Position numbers and translations under genes: made by a program. A stretch of 64,000 bases of DNA from Bradyrhizobium diazoefficiens (GTDB lineage: Bacteria > Pseudomonadota > Alphaproteobacteria > Rhizobiales > Xanthobacteraceae): the NCBI RefSeq assembly GCF_018131185.1, contig NZ_JAFCJE010000001.1, positions 586,001 to 650,000 on the forward strand, read 5' to 3'. The number at the start of each line of letters is the position of its first letter. The stretch's first letter is position 1. The notes under the pieces were generated by a model, which searched no databases, was not told the origin of the DNA, and saw nothing but the letters and a program-made list of their open reading frames with translations. Shown here one piece after another: positions 42,986 to 52,772 of this stretch.

Positions 42986-43402
42986 TTAGTCGTCGAAGCG
43001 ACCGCCGCGTCCGGCCTTGACGTCGCCGCGGCGCTTCTTGCCGTCGAGCCGGCGCTGCTTGGAGGCAAAAGTCGGCCGCGTAGCGCGGCGGGGCTTCGGC
43101 CGGATCATCGCCTCTGACAAGATCTCGACGAGCCGGTCGATGGCATCCTGCCGGTTGCGCTCCTGGGTCCGAAAGCGCTGGGCGTGGATCACGATCACGC
43201 CGTCCTTGGTCATGCGCTGGCCGGCGATGCGGGCGAGCCGGATCGCGGCATCCTCCGGCAGGGTTAGCTTGCGTGTATCGAAGCGCAACTGGGCCGAGGT
43301 CGAGACCTTGTTGACATTCTGCCCGCCCGGGCCGGAGGCGCGGACAAAGCCAATCTCGATGTCGTCCTCGTCGATGACGAGATCGCGGGATATCCGCAGC
43401 AT
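42986..43402 (-). CDS. arfB: alternative ribosome-rescue factor / peptidyl-tRNA hydrolase ArfB
   Basis: The 138-residue release-factor-like protein has the catalytic GGQ in ASGPGGQNVNKVSTSAQLRFD and a long basic tail (RPKPRRATRPTFASKQRRLDGKKRRGDVKAGRGGR). That tail enters the empty mRNA channel of stalled ribosomes. Length and layout match ArfB/YaeJ, which frees ribosomes lacking a stop codon. The ATG ends at 43402. It is monocistronic, 70 bases from the M16 operon's terminator. Confidence 0.95.
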   Translation of the reverse strand: MLRISRDLVIDEDDIEIGFVRASGPGGQNVNKVSTSAQLRFDTRKLTLPEDAAIRLARIAGQRMTKDGVIVIHAQRFRTQERNRQDAIDRLVEILSEAMIRPKPRRATRPTFASKQRRLDGKKRRGDVKAGRGGRFDD

Positions 43403-43474
43403 GATGTCACCATTCGTGATGTCCGGACATATCGTGGACGTTCACTTTCGGCAATGGCGCATCACCGGAAACGC

Positions 43475-43500
43475 AAATGGCCGGGCGAGCCCGGCCATTT
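43475..43500 (-). terminator. terminator of the M16 peptidase operon
   Basis: AAATGGCCGGGC and GCCCGGCCATTT form a perfect 12-pair stem with a two-base turn. On the minus strand ATTT and then GCGTTT follow, about 30 bases after the M16 operon stop. Confidence 0.85.
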
Positions 43501-43527
43501 CAGGAAGACGTACCGAACCTGCGGCCG

Positions 43528-44898
43528 TCAGTTCGACTTCGTCGCCGGTGCTGTCGCCGGTTGCGCCGCGGCCTGCGGGGCGCGGCCGACGACGACAGTC
43601 AGCAGCCCCTGGCCCCACAGGCGCCTGGCGGCGGTTTTGGCGTCGTCCAGCGTCACGGCGTCGATGACGGCGTTGCGCTTCTCGATATAGTCGATCGGCA
43701 GCTTGTCCTGCTGGTACTGCAGCAGTGCCTGCGCCAGCTTGGAGGAGGTATCGAGCGCCAGCATCTGCGAGCCCTTCAGGTAGGACTTGGCCTCGTCGAG
43801 TTCCTTCTGGGTCGGGCCTTCCTCGGCGATCCGGCGCACCTCCTTTTCGATGGCATCGATGGTGTCGCCGGCGCGGTCGGCGCGCGTCCCGGTATTGCCG
43901 ATGAACAACGCCGAATGCTCCATCCAGAGCAGCGCTTCGTACACGGAATAGGCGAGGCCTCGCTTCTCGCGGACCTCGCGATAGAGCCGGGAGGACAATC
44001 CACCACCGCCGAGGATGTGGTTGACGACATAGGCTGCCATGAAGTTGGGATCGTTGCGCTTCACCCCGGGGCCGCCGAACGTGATCACGGTCTGCGGCAC
44101 GTCGAGGGTCACGAAGGCACGCTGCGGCGGCTTTGCGGCCTCGACGTCGGGGACCGGCGTGAGGTTGGCCTTGGCGGGCAGGCTGCCGAAGGTGTGGTCG
44201 AGCAGCTTGCCAAGCGTGGCCGGATCGACGTCGCCGACGACCGCGATCTTGAGCCCATCCCTGGCGAGCACGCGGCCCACATAGTCCTTCATGTCGGCGA
44301 CCGTGATGGTCGGCACGCTGTCGAGGTTGCCGTTGCTCTGCCGGCTATAGGGATGATCGCCGAAGGCGACCTCCAGGAATTTGCGGCTCGCCAGCGATGT
44401 CGGGTTTGTGGTCTCGCGGCGCAGGCCCGAGATGACCTGCGAGCGGATGCGCTCGACATCGGCGGGGTCGAAATGCGGCGAGGTCAGCGCGCCCCTGAGC
44501 AAGTCGAAAGCCTCGTCCTTGTTGTCGCGCAGCATACGCAGGCTGCCGCGGAAGGTATCGCGGGTGGCGCTGAAGGAGAGCTCGATGGCGCGGCGGTCGA
44601 GGCGCTCGTGGAACGTCTTGGAATCGAGATCGCCGGAGCCTTCGTCAAGAAGATCGCCGACCAGATTGGCAACGCCCGATTTGTCCTTGGGATCCTGGGC
44701 CGAGCCGCCGGCGAAGGAATATTCCATGGCGATCAGCGGCACGGTTGCGTCCTGCACGAACCAGGCCTCGATGCCGCCCGGCGAGACCAGGCGCTGGATC
44801 TTTGCGGCTGCATGCGACGGCGAGACCGCAGCGAATGCGAGGGCCGCGCCGGCGACGAAGGACAGCGCGAAATGACGCGCGCGAAGGGGATAGGTCAC
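43528..44898 (-). CDS. M16 family peptidase-like subunit without HxxEH (inactive partner)
   Basis: The 456-residue protein has a signal peptide (TYPLRARHFALSFVAGAALAFAAVSPSHA). The N-terminal M16 domain reads YSFAGGSAQDPKDKSGVANLVGDLLDEGSGDLDSKTF where an active enzyme would show HxxEH, so it is catalytically dead. The C-terminal domain (AYVVNHILGGGGLSSRLYREVREKRGLAYSVY) carries the substrate-binding Arg-Tyr region typical of these subunits. It starts at GTG 44898, overlapping its active partner's stop by four bases. Together they would make a periplasmic heterodimeric zinc peptidase like bacterial PqqL/MPP-type pairs. Confidence 0.9.
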   Translation of the reverse strand: MTYPLRARHFALSFVAGAALAFAAVSPSHAAAKIQRLVSPGGIEAWFVQDATVPLIAMEYSFAGGSAQDPKDKSGVANLVGDLLDEGSGDLDSKTFHERLDRRAIELSFSATRDTFRGSLRMLRDNKDEAFDLLRGALTSPHFDPADVERIRSQVISGLRRETTNPTSLASRKFLEVAFGDHPYSRQSNGNLDSVPTITVADMKDYVGRVLARDGLKIAVVGDVDPATLGKLLDHTFGSLPAKANLTPVPDVEAAKPPQRAFVTLDVPQTVITFGGPGVKRNDPNFMAAYVVNHILGGGGLSSRLYREVREKRGLAYSVYEALLWMEHSALFIGNTGTRADRAGDTIDAIEKEVRRIAEEGPTQKELDEAKSYLKGSQMLALDTSSKLAQALLQYQQDKLPIDYIEKRNAVIDAVTLDDAKTAARRLWGQGLLTVVVGRAPQAAAQPATAPATKSN

Positions 44899-46286
44899 GA
44901 ACGCTTCTCCTCGCGCTTGGCGGTGGTGGTGTCCTTGATCAGATAACCCGTCACCGAGCGCTTCTTCTCGAGCCATTTCTGCGCGGCCGCGCGAACCTGC
45001 TCGGCGGTGACCGCGCGGATGCGGTCCGGCCAGCTCCTGATGTCCTCGATCGACAGGCCCGTGGTCAGTGCGCCGCCATACCAGCGCGCCAGCACCGCCT
45101 GGTTGTCCTGGGCGTAGATCGCTTCCGCAATGAGCTGGGTCTTCACGCGTTCCAGATCCTCGGCGCGGATGGGGTTCTGCGCCACATTGGCGATGACGCC
45201 GTCGACGGCCTGCTCGACCTCGGCGAAGCTGACGCCGGGCTTCGGCGCGGCCGAGATCGCGAACTGCGTCGGGTCGAGCGAGATGCTCGAATAGCTGGCG
45301 TTGGCGGAGACCGCGAGCGGCTTGTCGACGACGAGCGCGCGGTAGAGATAGGAATTGCTGCCGCTGCCCATCAACTGCGCCAGCACATCGAGGGCGGCGC
45401 TCTCACCGGCCGCAGCCGTGGTCGCGGAGGGCACGAGGTAATAGCGCCGCATGCTCGGCTGCTCGACGCGCGGGTCGGCCAGCGTGACGGTGCGCGGCGC
45501 GGCCGGCTCGGGCTCCTGCGGACGAACGCGCCGTGCGGGAATTGCGGGCTGCGCCGGGATGGAGCCGAAATTGCGCTCGACCAGCGGGCGGATCTCGGCG
45601 GCGTCGACGTCGCCGGCGATCACCAGGATCGCGTTGTTCGGTGCGTAGAAGCGGCGGTAGAAGGCAAGAGCGTCCTCACGATCCAGCTTCTCGATCTCCT
45701 GATGCCAGCCGATCACCGGCCGGCCGTAAGGATGATTGAGATAGAGCGCGGCCATGATCTGCTCGTTCAGCCGCGCGTCCGGGTTGTTGGCGACGCGCAT
45801 ATTGTATTCTTCGAGCACCACGTCGCGCTCGGGCAGCACGTTCTCGTCCTTGAGGATGAGGCCGGTCATGCGGTCGGCCTCGAACTCCATCATGGTCGGC
45901 AGCTGCTCTTTCGGCACGCGCTGGTAATAGTTGGTGTAGTCGACCGAGGTCGAGGCGTTCTCGTTGCCGCCGACGCGGAGCACGGTCTGGGAGAATTCAC
46001 CGGCCGGGTGCTTCGAGGTGCCCTTGAACATCAAATGCTCGAGGAAGTGGGCGAGGCCGGACTTGCCCGGCGTCTCGTCGGCCGAGCCGACCTTGTACCA
46101 GATCATCTCCGTGACCACGGGCGTGCGGCGATCCGGGATCACCACGACCTGCATGCCATTGCCGAGCGTGAAGCTGGCGGGCGGAGCCGATGTGACGGTG
46201 GTCTGGGCAAGGGCCGCGCCTGACGTCAGGACACTGGTCGAAAGCAGCGCGGCAAGGAGGCAGGCAGCCGATCGTTTTGCGGACAT
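44895..46286 (-). CDS. M16 family zinc peptidase (active subunit)
   Basis: The 463-residue protein starts with a signal peptide (MSAKRSAACLLAALLSTSVLTSGAALAQ) and holds the inverted zinc motif HFLEHLMFKG, with the distal glutamate in the helix around ERDVVLEEYNMR. Its C-terminal half is the second M16 domain (RRYYLVPSATTAAAGESAALDVLAQLMGSGSNSYLYRALV). I chose the ATG at 46286, which has AGGG at better spacing than the ATG at 46289. The upstream start at 46340 would precede the signal. It is co-expressed with the inactive subunit and probably periplasmic; the substrate is unknown. Confidence 0.92.
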   Translation of the reverse strand: MSAKRSAACLLAALLSTSVLTSGAALAQTTVTSAPPASFTLGNGMQVVVIPDRRTPVVTEMIWYKVGSADETPGKSGLAHFLEHLMFKGTSKHPAGEFSQTVLRVGGNENASTSVDYTNYYQRVPKEQLPTMMEFEADRMTGLILKDENVLPERDVVLEEYNMRVANNPDARLNEQIMAALYLNHPYGRPVIGWHQEIEKLDREDALAFYRRFYAPNNAILVIAGDVDAAEIRPLVERNFGSIPAQPAIPARRVRPQEPEPAAPRTVTLADPRVEQPSMRRYYLVPSATTAAAGESAALDVLAQLMGSGSNSYLYRALVVDKPLAVSANASYSSISLDPTQFAISAAPKPGVSFAEVEQAVDGVIANVAQNPIRAEDLERVKTQLIAEAIYAQDNQAVLARWYGGALTTGLSIEDIRSWPDRIRAVTAEQVRAAAQKWLEKKRSVTGYLIKDTTTAKREEKRS

Positions 46287-46476
46287 CATGATCCCTAGTG
46301 AAAGGCCGAGGTCCGGATGTCGGGCTCGGAGGCACGGCATCGTACACCGTGCGGCTGAGGCTTCGCGTCACGAAGCAGAGAACGCATCAACTCGGGAGCC
46401 GAGCCAGCAGCCGAAGCCGCACAAGGGCCGGCAGCCAGCTCCCAGCCCGCCGAAACGCCGGGGCGAAGCAGGAGCC

Positions 46477-47202
46477 CTATTGCTCCTTCTCCTTGCCGGA
46501 TAGGACGTCGAAATAGGTTCGCTTCGAATTATCCGGCCCGGAGCCGTAGGCGTAGTTCGACGACGGCGTTTGATATCCCGGCGGCGGCTCTACCAGCGAT
46601 TGGCGTGGTGGCTCCGCCGTGAACTGCTTTGATTCGGGATCGTTCCCTTTGAACAGCTTCCACAGGCCGCCGGTGTATCCGAGTTGGGCGGGGCTGAGCG
46701 TCGGATTAGCGGGGTTACTGCCCGGCTGGGCCGGCTCATTGCTCTGGCGGGACGGCGCGGCCGTCCTGGTGGCATTCATCTCGCTCGGCGAGAGCGGCCG
46801 GCCTGCTTGCCAGCTTTCGGTCGGCTTGTTCGCTTTCTTCCGCGCGGCGATAGCTTCCTTGCGGCGCCTCTCGTCGGGATCTTTCGGCCAGTTGGGTGCG
46901 ACTGCGGCCTCCGTCGCGGCCGGCGGCGGCAGGTCGAGCTTCGGGGGCACGACCAGCGGCGAGCGCTCGCGGTACTCGATGCCGGGCTTCTCCATGCTCT
47001 TGGCGCCGAGGCCGGACATCAGATTGTCGATGAGCTTCTCTTCGAAGGTCATGTCGTCGTCCTCGTCGTCGTCACCAGCGCGAGCGGCGCCGGTCGACAT
47101 GACGAGACCAATGCCGAGCGCGACAGCGGACAATTTCAACGCCCGCCAGAACCCCGATTGGGGGTCTCGAACCATCGAACCGCTGGTCTTCGAGCTGCGC
47201 AT
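46477..47202 (-). CDS. exported hypothetical protein
   Basis: I do not recognise a function for this 241-residue protein. It has an N-terminal hydrophobic segment (WRALKLSAVALGIGLVMSTGAARAG), then an acidic run DDDEDDDMTFEEKLIDNLMSGLGA. A long Pro/Ser/Ala-rich disordered region contains GLWKLFKGNDPESKQF. The ATG ending at 47202 (AGG eight bases upstream) is preferred to the TTG at 47241. It lies just downstream of lspA on the same strand (97 bases from the lspA stop), so it may be co-transcribed. It is likely periplasmic. Confidence 0.65.
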   Translation of the reverse strand: MRSSKTSGSMVRDPQSGFWRALKLSAVALGIGLVMSTGAARAGDDDEDDDMTFEEKLIDNLMSGLGAKSMEKPGIEYRERSPLVVPPKLDLPPPAATEAAVAPNWPKDPDERRRKEAIAARKKANKPTESWQAGRPLSPSEMNATRTAAPSRQSNEPAQPGSNPANPTLSPAQLGYTGGLWKLFKGNDPESKQFTAEPPRQSLVEPPPGYQTPSSNYAYGSGPDNSKRTYFDVLSGKEKEQ

Positions 47203-47298
47203 TACTGTACCTGTTCCATATTGTGGCAGATTGCCGCTCAAACGCGGCCCAACCCTCGCAAAAGCCGGGTTCCACCTGCCGGTCCGTATCGGCCGGGA

Positions 47299-47793
47299 TC
47301 AGGGCGCTTTTGCGGCGGGTACCCCCAGGAAGGAATCATACAATAGCGCCGCCACCCCAGCAACGATCGCCACGTCCGCGAGGTTAAACACATACCAATT
47401 ATAGGTATTTCCGCCGATCTCGATGTGGAACAGGGCGAAATCGACGACGGCGCCATAGGCCAGGCGGTCGATGCCGTTGCCGATGGCGCCGCCAATGATC
47501 AGGCCGAGCGCGATGGTGGCGAGGAGGGTGTGCGAGCGGGCCATCCAGATCGCCAGCGCGACCACGGCGAGGACCTTGACCGCCATCAGCGCAAGCTGCG
47601 CCGCCTGGCTGTCGTGCTGGAGCCAGCCGAAGCTGATGCCGATATTCCAGGCCAGCACCAGGTCGAAGAACGGCGTCACCTTCACCACGCCGCGACGGGC
47701 GAGGTCGAAGACGTTCAGCAGCCAGAGCTTTGAGGCCTGGTCGGCCACGAGCGTGATCACGGCCGCGAAGATGCCGGCGCCGAGCGGGGACAT
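47299..47793 (-). CDS. lspA: lipoprotein signal peptidase II
   Basis: LspA removes signal peptides from prolipoproteins in the inner membrane. The protein of about 164 residues has four membrane helices and both catalytic aspartate motifs: GNGIDRLAYGAVVDF and WYVFNLADVAIVAG. NIGISFGWL (usually N-x-G-x-x-F) is also present. I chose the ATG at 47793, giving the usual length; an ATG at 47829 would overlap ileS by 28 bases. It follows ileS directly. Confidence 0.95.
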   Translation of the reverse strand: MSPLGAGIFAAVITLVADQASKLWLLNVFDLARRGVVKVTPFFDLVLAWNIGISFGWLQHDSQAAQLALMAVKVLAVVALAIWMARSHTLLATIALGLIIGGAIGNGIDRLAYGAVVDFALFHIEIGGNTYNWYVFNLADVAIVAGVAALLYDSFLGVPAAKAP

Positions 47794-47801
47794 GGCGGGG
47801 A

Positions 47802-50800
47802 TCAGACCGTCACTCCCAACGCCTTCCATTCGCGCAGCGCCTTCGCATCGCGCGGGGTGACGTCGGGGTATTCAGCGTCGTCGCCGACCATCGGGGAGAT
47901 CTTCCAGGAGCGGGCGCATTTGGTCCCGACCGCCTTCTCCACCACGACCGCGACGCCGGGCACGGCATCGAGACGGAACGCAGCCGCCGGCGCCTCGCCC
48001 TCACGCACCTCGTAGTTCGAGGTGATGCAGATCTCGGCGAGATCCGCATCGAACAGCGTCGCGAGCATGTCGCGGTCGGCGACATAGATCACCGGCGAGG
48101 CCTCCAGCGAGGAGCCGATGTTCTTGGCGGCGCGTTCGAGCTCGAGCGCGCCGGTGACGACGCGGCGGACGTTGCGGATCGTCTCCCACTTCTCGGCGAG
48201 CTTGTCGTCGCGCAAGTCTTCGAGATCGGTCGGGAACAGCGTCAGGTGCACCGAGGGCTCGGCATCGGGCCGGTACATGCGCCAGCCTTCCTCCGCGGTG
48301 AAGCTGAGGATCGGCGCCAGCCATTTCAGGACCGAGGCGCACAACAGGTCGATCGTCGTCAGCGCCGCCTTGCGCGTCGGCGACGACGGCGGATCGCAAT
48401 AGAGCGTGTCCTTGCGGATGTCGAAATAGAACGCCGACAGCTCGCTGTTCAGGAAAGCGGATAGGATCGCGACCACGGTCTTGAAGTCGAACTCCCGATA
48501 GGCCTTGCCGATGGCGGCGGCGCGGATTGCGAGCTCGTGCAGCATCAGCCGTTCGAGCTCCGGCATCTCGGCGGGCGCGACCGCGTCTGCCGGCTTGTAA
48601 TGATGCAGCGTGCCGAGCATCCAGCGCACGGTGTTGCGCAGCTTGCGATAGGTCTCGACCGTGTTCTTCAGGATCTCGGGGCCGATGCGCTGATCGTCGG
48701 TGTAGTCGGCTGACGCCACCCAGAGCCGCAGGATGTCGGCACCCGATTCCTTGATGACAGACTGCGGCTCGATGGTGTTGCCGAGCGACTTCGACATCTT
48801 GCGGCCGTCCTCGGCCTGCGTGAAGCCGTGGGTCAGCACGATGTCGTAAGGCGCGCGGCCGCGGGTGCCGCAGCTCTCCAGCAGCGAGGAGTGGAACCAG
48901 CCGCGATGCTGGTCCGAGCCTTCGAGGTACATCACCGTGTCGGTGCCGCCATCGACCTTGCGCTTGATGCCGGCGAGGCCAGGAAACTGCACGGGGTCTT
49001 CGAGCACGAAAGCGTGCGTCGAGCCGGAATCGAACCAGACGTCGAGGATGTCGTCGACCTTCTGCCAGTCCTCGCTCGCGCGGGATCCCAGGAAGCGCTC
49101 GCGGGCGCCCTTCGCGTACCAGGCGTCGGCGCCTTCTTTCTCGAAGGCGTCGCCAATGCGGCTGTTGACGGCCTCGTCCTGGAGGATTTCGGCGGAGCCG
49201 TCGCTCTTCTCGCGCACGAACACGGCGATCGGCACGCCCCAGGCGCGCTGGCGCGAGATCACCCAGTCGGGGCGCGCCTCGATCATGCCGTTGATGCGGT
49301 TCTCGCCCGACGGCGGCACCCATTGCGTCACCGAGATCGCGTGCAGCGCGCGGGCGCGCAGCGTGTCGCCGCTCTTCGCCTTGCCGCCCTGCGCGACGTC
49401 CTTGTCCATCGCGATGAACCATTGCGGCGTGTTGCGGAAGATCACCGGCTTCTTGGAGCGCCAGGAGTGCGGATATTGGTGCTTGAGCCGGCCGCGCGCA
49501 ATCAGCATGCCGCGTTCGACGAGCGCCTTGATCACGGCCTCGTTGGCGTCGCCCTTCTCGCCCTTGTCGTTGATGACGCGCTTGCCGGTAAAGCCCGGCG
49601 CATGATCGGTGTAGGCGCCGTTCTCGTCGACAGTATAGGGGATCGCCGTGGTGATGCCGCGCGCGTCGAGATCGCGCGCCTGTGCCATCCAGACATCGAA
49701 GTCCTCGCGGCCATGGCCGGGCGCGGTGTGCACGAATCCGGTGCCGGTGTCGTCGGTGACGTGATCGCCAGCCAGCAGCGGCACGATGAAGTCATAACCG
49801 CCGGCGATGCCCTTGAGCGGATGCGCACATTCCACCGCATCCAGCGTATCGCCGGGGATGTCGCGCACCTTCTCATAGGACGTGACGCGCGCCTGCTTGA
49901 ACACATCCGCGGCCAGTGCGTCGGCCAGGATCAGGAGATCGCCGGTCTTCGTCCAATTGTCCGCGGGCGCGTCCGTCACCTTGTAGAGGCCGTAGGCGAT
50001 CTTCGGCGAGAACGAGATGGCGCGGTTGCCCGGCAGCGTCCAGGGCGTGGTGGTCCAGATCACGACGCTCGCGGAGGCGAGCGCGCCATGCGCGGGCGAC
50101 GTGATGGGGAATTTCACCCACACCGTATCGGAGGTGTGGTCCTCGTACTCGACCTCGGCCTCGGCGAGCGCCGTTTTCTCGACCACGCTCCACATCACCG
50201 GCTTGGAGCCGCGATACAGCGTGCCGTTGGCGGCGAACTTCATCAGCTCGCGCGCGATCTGGGCTTCCGCCGGATAGCTCATGGTGGCGTAGGGATGATC
50301 CCAGTCGCCGATGACGCCGAGACGCTTGAACTCCTCGCGCTGCACGCCGAGCCAATGCGTGGCGTAGGCGCGGCATTCCTTGCGGAAATCGATCATCGCG
50401 GCACTGTCACGGAAGTCGGGCTTCTGCTTGCCCTTCTTGCGATAGTGCTCTTCCTCGACCTTCCACTCGATCGGCAGGCCGTGGCAGTCCCAGCCCGGCA
50501 CGTAGTTGGAATCGAAGCCGAGCATCTGCTGGCTCTTGGTGACGAGGTCCTTCAGGATCTTGTTCAGCGCCGTGCCGATATGGATGTTGCCGTTGGCATA
50601 GGGCGGGCCGTCGTGCAGCACGAACTTGGCGCGGCCCTTCGCAGCTTGACGCAGCTTCTCGTAGAGGCCGATCTCGTACCAGCGCTTGAGGATCTCCGGC
50701 TCGCGCTGCGGCAAGCCGGCGCGCATCGGGAATTCGGTCTGCGGCAGGAACAGGGTCTTGGAATAGTCTTTGGCGTCTGACTTTTGGGACTTCTGCGGCT

Positions 50801-50810
50801 TTTCGGACAT
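47802..50810 (-). CDS. ileS: isoleucyl-tRNA synthetase
   Basis: IleS charges tRNA-Ile. The 1002-residue protein has [20 protein letters not shown] (HIGH-type motif, here HIGT), [16 protein letters not shown], and the editing domain with TTPWTLPGN and [23 protein letters not shown] and the C-terminal anticodon-binding helices also appear. It lacks the usual C-terminal zinc-finger cysteines of the E. coli enzyme. I chose the ATG at 50810 ([23 protein letters not shown]) because upstream sequence looks non-coding. It is the first gene of an ileS-lspA operon. Confidence 0.97.
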   Translation of the reverse strand: MSEKPQKSQKSDAKDYSKTLFLPQTEFPMRAGLPQREPEILKRWYEIGLYEKLRQAAKGRAKFVLHDGPPYANGNIHIGTALNKILKDLVTKSQQMLGFDSNYVPGWDCHGLPIEWKVEEEHYRKKGKQKPDFRDSAAMIDFRKECRAYATHWLGVQREEFKRLGVIGDWDHPYATMSYPAEAQIARELMKFAANGTLYRGSKPVMWSVVEKTALAEAEVEYEDHTSDTVWVKFPITSPAHGALASASVVIWTTTPWTLPGNRAISFSPKIAYGLYKVTDAPADNWTKTGDLLILADALAADVFKQARVTSYEKVRDIPGDTLDAVECAHPLKGIAGGYDFIVPLLAGDHVTDDTGTGFVHTAPGHGREDFDVWMAQARDLDARGITTAIPYTVDENGAYTDHAPGFTGKRVINDKGEKGDANEAVIKALVERGMLIARGRLKHQYPHSWRSKKPVIFRNTPQWFIAMDKDVAQGGKAKSGDTLRARALHAISVTQWVPPSGENRINGMIEARPDWVISRQRAWGVPIAVFVREKSDGSAEILQDEAVNSRIGDAFEKEGADAWYAKGARERFLGSRASEDWQKVDDILDVWFDSGSTHAFVLEDPVQFPGLAGIKRKVDGGTDTVMYLEGSDQHRGWFHSSLLESCGTRGRAPYDIVLTHGFTQAEDGRKMSKSLGNTIEPQSVIKESGADILRLWVASADYTDDQRIGPEILKNTVETYRKLRNTVRWMLGTLHHYKPADAVAPAEMPELERLMLHELAIRAAAIGKAYREFDFKTVVAILSAFLNSELSAFYFDIRKDTLYCDPPSSPTRKAALTTIDLLCASVLKWLAPILSFTAEEGWRMYRPDAEPSVHLTLFPTDLEDLRDDKLAEKWETIRNVRRVVTGALELERAAKNIGSSLEASPVIYVADRDMLATLFDADLAEICITSNYEVREGEAPAAAFRLDAVPGVAVVVEKAVGTKCARSWKISPMVGDDAEYPDVTPRDAKALREWKALGVTV

Positions 50811-51013
50811 GAGGCTGACTGGCTCGGAATGGCGCGGGAACGGATGGCGATGCGGAATCGCGGGGTGAAACGACAAAATCCCGGTCTTGCGCCGAGCCGA
50901 AAGCTCAGGCGGAAGCCGGGCCGCTAATCCCTATGATGCGCCGCGCAAACATGGGCACTCCATAGCAGGGGGCCAAGGGAAGCGCAAAGGTTCGGGCAGA
51001 TCGGGTTCGGCCC

Positions 51014-51985
51014 TCAATCGATCACGCCCAGCCGCGGAAACGCGTCCGGGGCGGCGGCCAGGATGGCGCGGGCGCGGGCGGAATCGTCGTCCATCTGGCG
51101 GATCAGGACGTCCAGGCTGTCGAATTTCAGCTCCTCGCGGATGAAGCCGATGAAGGCACAGTCCAGCGCCTGCCCGTAGAGGTCGCCCTTGAAGTCGAAC
51201 AGGAAGATTTCGAGCAGGGGAGCGCCATTGTCGAAGGTTGGGCGGCGGCCGAAGCTCGCCACCCCGTCCAGCCGCTCAGCTCCGCGGCCAACCCGCACCG
51301 CATAGATGCCGTGCTTCAGGCCGCAATTGGCGTCCAGGCGGATGTTGGCGGTGGGATAGCCGAGGCCGCGGCCGCGCTTCTCGCCGTGGATGACCTCGCC
51401 GGTGATGAACCAGGGGGCGCCCAGCATGGTGGTCGCCTCATCCAACTGGCCCTCGGCGAGCGCGATCCGGATCGCACTGGAGGACACCGGCCGCTCGTCG
51501 ATATCGACATGCGGCTGCACGTCAACCTCGATGCCGAGCCGGGGCGCCTCGTTGACCAGCAGGCTCGGCGAGCCGACGCGTCCTTTGCCGAAATGGAAGT
51601 CGTAGCCGACGGCGATGCCGCTGACGCCGAGCCGCCCGATCAGGTCATGGTGAATGAAATCTTGCGCGCTGGTTCCGGCGCGCGCCTTGTCGAAGGTCAT
51701 CACCACGGCGCCGGCAAGCCCCGTGCCGGCCAGAAGCCGCAGCTTGGCCGGTTCGTCCGTCAGACGGAATTGCGGGGTGTTGGGGCTGAAGAACCGCCGT
51801 GGATGGGGCTCGAAGGTCAGCGCCAGCGCAGGGCGGCCCTGCGCCCGGCCCATTTCCAGGGCCGCGGCGATCACGGCGCGGTGGCCGAGATGAACGCCGT
51901 CGAAATTGCCCATGGCGACCACGGCACCCCTTGGAATGGCGGAGTCCGGCGTGGTGTCGCGGATAACGGTAAAATGCGGAGCCAT
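51014..51985 (-). CDS. ribF: bifunctional riboflavin kinase/FAD synthetase
   Basis: RibF makes FMN and then FAD. The 323-residue protein has the FAD synthetase domain (MGNFDGVHLGHRAVIAAALEMG, TFEPHPRRFF) and the riboflavin kinase domain (GEVIHGEKRGRGLGYPTANIRLD, GVASFGRRPTFDNG, LLEIFLFDFKGDLYGQ). Length is normal. It stands upstream of ileS on the same strand, separated by about 200 bases with no visible terminator, so shared transcription is possible. Confidence 0.96.
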   Translation of the reverse strand: MAPHFTVIRDTTPDSAIPRGAVVAMGNFDGVHLGHRAVIAAALEMGRAQGRPALALTFEPHPRRFFSPNTPQFRLTDEPAKLRLLAGTGLAGAVVMTFDKARAGTSAQDFIHHDLIGRLGVSGIAVGYDFHFGKGRVGSPSLLVNEAPRLGIEVDVQPHVDIDERPVSSSAIRIALAEGQLDEATTMLGAPWFITGEVIHGEKRGRGLGYPTANIRLDANCGLKHGIYAVRVGRGAERLDGVASFGRRPTFDNGAPLLEIFLFDFKGDLYGQALDCAFIGFIREELKFDSLDVLIRQMDDDSARARAILAAAPDAFPRLGVID

Positions 51986-52088
51986 CAGGGGAATTCTCGA
52001 ACCGGCGGGACCGGCCGGGACCGTGGCTTGAGCCGCCCGGCGAAGTCAAGCGGGAGGGGGCAACCGTATCGAATGCGATTTCAGTTCT

Positions 52089-52104
52089 TTGGGGGCGCCC
52101 CCAA
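52089..52104. repeat. 16-bp perfect GC palindrome between ribF and cheY
   Basis: TTGGGGGCGCCCCCAA is an exact palindrome in the divergent gap between ribF and the CheY-like gene, about 110 bases from the latter's start. It may be an operator or a terminator-like stem. Confidence 0.5.
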
Positions 52105-52214
52105 TTAACGCGCTGTTTAACGCCTTGGTGCTAGTCCTTGAGCGTGGAACTGCCGGGCTCCCGGCCTGGCAGGTCCGATCGTAATATTCCTGCGTATGCG
52201 TTGGGGGAGTCGAG

Positions 52215-52610
52215 ATGGCGGTTGATTTGTCGATGCCGGTTCTGGTGGTGGATGACTACAGCACCATGATCCGTATCATCAGGAATCTGCTGAAGCAGCT
52301 TGGCTTCGAGAACATCGATGATGCCAGCGACGGCTCGGCAGCGCTGAACAAGATGCGCGGCAAGAAGTACGGGCTCGTGATCTCCGACTGGAACATGGAG
52401 CCGATGACGGGCTACGACCTGCTGCGCGAAGTGCGCGCGGATCCGAACCTCGCCACCACGCCCTTCATCATGATCACGGCGGAATCCAAGACCGAGAACG
52501 TGATCGCGGCCAAGAAGGCCGGCGTGAACAACTACATCGTCAAGCCGTTCAACGCGGCGACGCTGAAGACCAAGATCGAGGCGGTCTTCCCGGACATGGC
52601 GAGCGCGTAA
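52215..52610 (+). CDS. CheY-like single-domain response regulator
   Basis: The 131-residue receiver domain has the acidic pair in LVVDDYST, the phospho-acceptor Asp in ISDWNMEPMTG (residue about 58), the conserved Thr in MITAES and Lys in IVKPFN. The order DD...D...T...K and the Trp after the Asp suit CheY, which binds the flagellar motor. GGGGGAG precedes the ATG. No chemotaxis genes are adjacent. A dispersed repeat follows the stop. Confidence 0.9.
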   Translation: MAVDLSMPVLVVDDYSTMIRIIRNLLKQLGFENIDDASDGSAALNKMRGKKYGLVISDWNMEPMTGYDLLREVRADPNLATTPFIMITAESKTENVIAAKKAGVNNYIVKPFNAATLKTKIEAVFPDMASA

Positions 52611-52648
52611 GCGCGCGCCTCTCCGGATCAACAATTCTCCATCGAGGT

Positions 52649-52733
52649 CGTCATGCCCGGGCTTGTCCCGGGCATCCACGTTCTTGATGCTAGAAGTAAG
52701 ACGTGGATGGCCGGGACAAGCCCGGCCATGACG
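52649..52733. repeat. dispersed inverted repeat (CGTCATGCCCGGGC type)
   Basis: CGTCATGCCCGGGCTTGTCC...CATCCACGT and ACGTGGATG...GGACAAGCCCGGCCATGACG mirror each other around a short centre. This repeat family is very common in alphaproteobacteria. It lies between the convergent CheY-like and HAD genes, which suggests a bidirectional terminator. Confidence 0.88.
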
Positions 52734-52772
52734 ACGTCTGGGCTGACGCGCCCGCGCGGTCAACCGCAGCCA

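Noticed and set aside
44745..46223. Long plus-strand frame across the M16 peptidase genes
   Set aside because: Antisense shadow; the HxxEH-bearing gene on the minus strand is certain.
48828..50780. 650-residue plus-strand frame across ileS
   Set aside because: Antisense shadow of ileS, which has all synthetase motifs; high GC makes long stop-free antisense frames common here.
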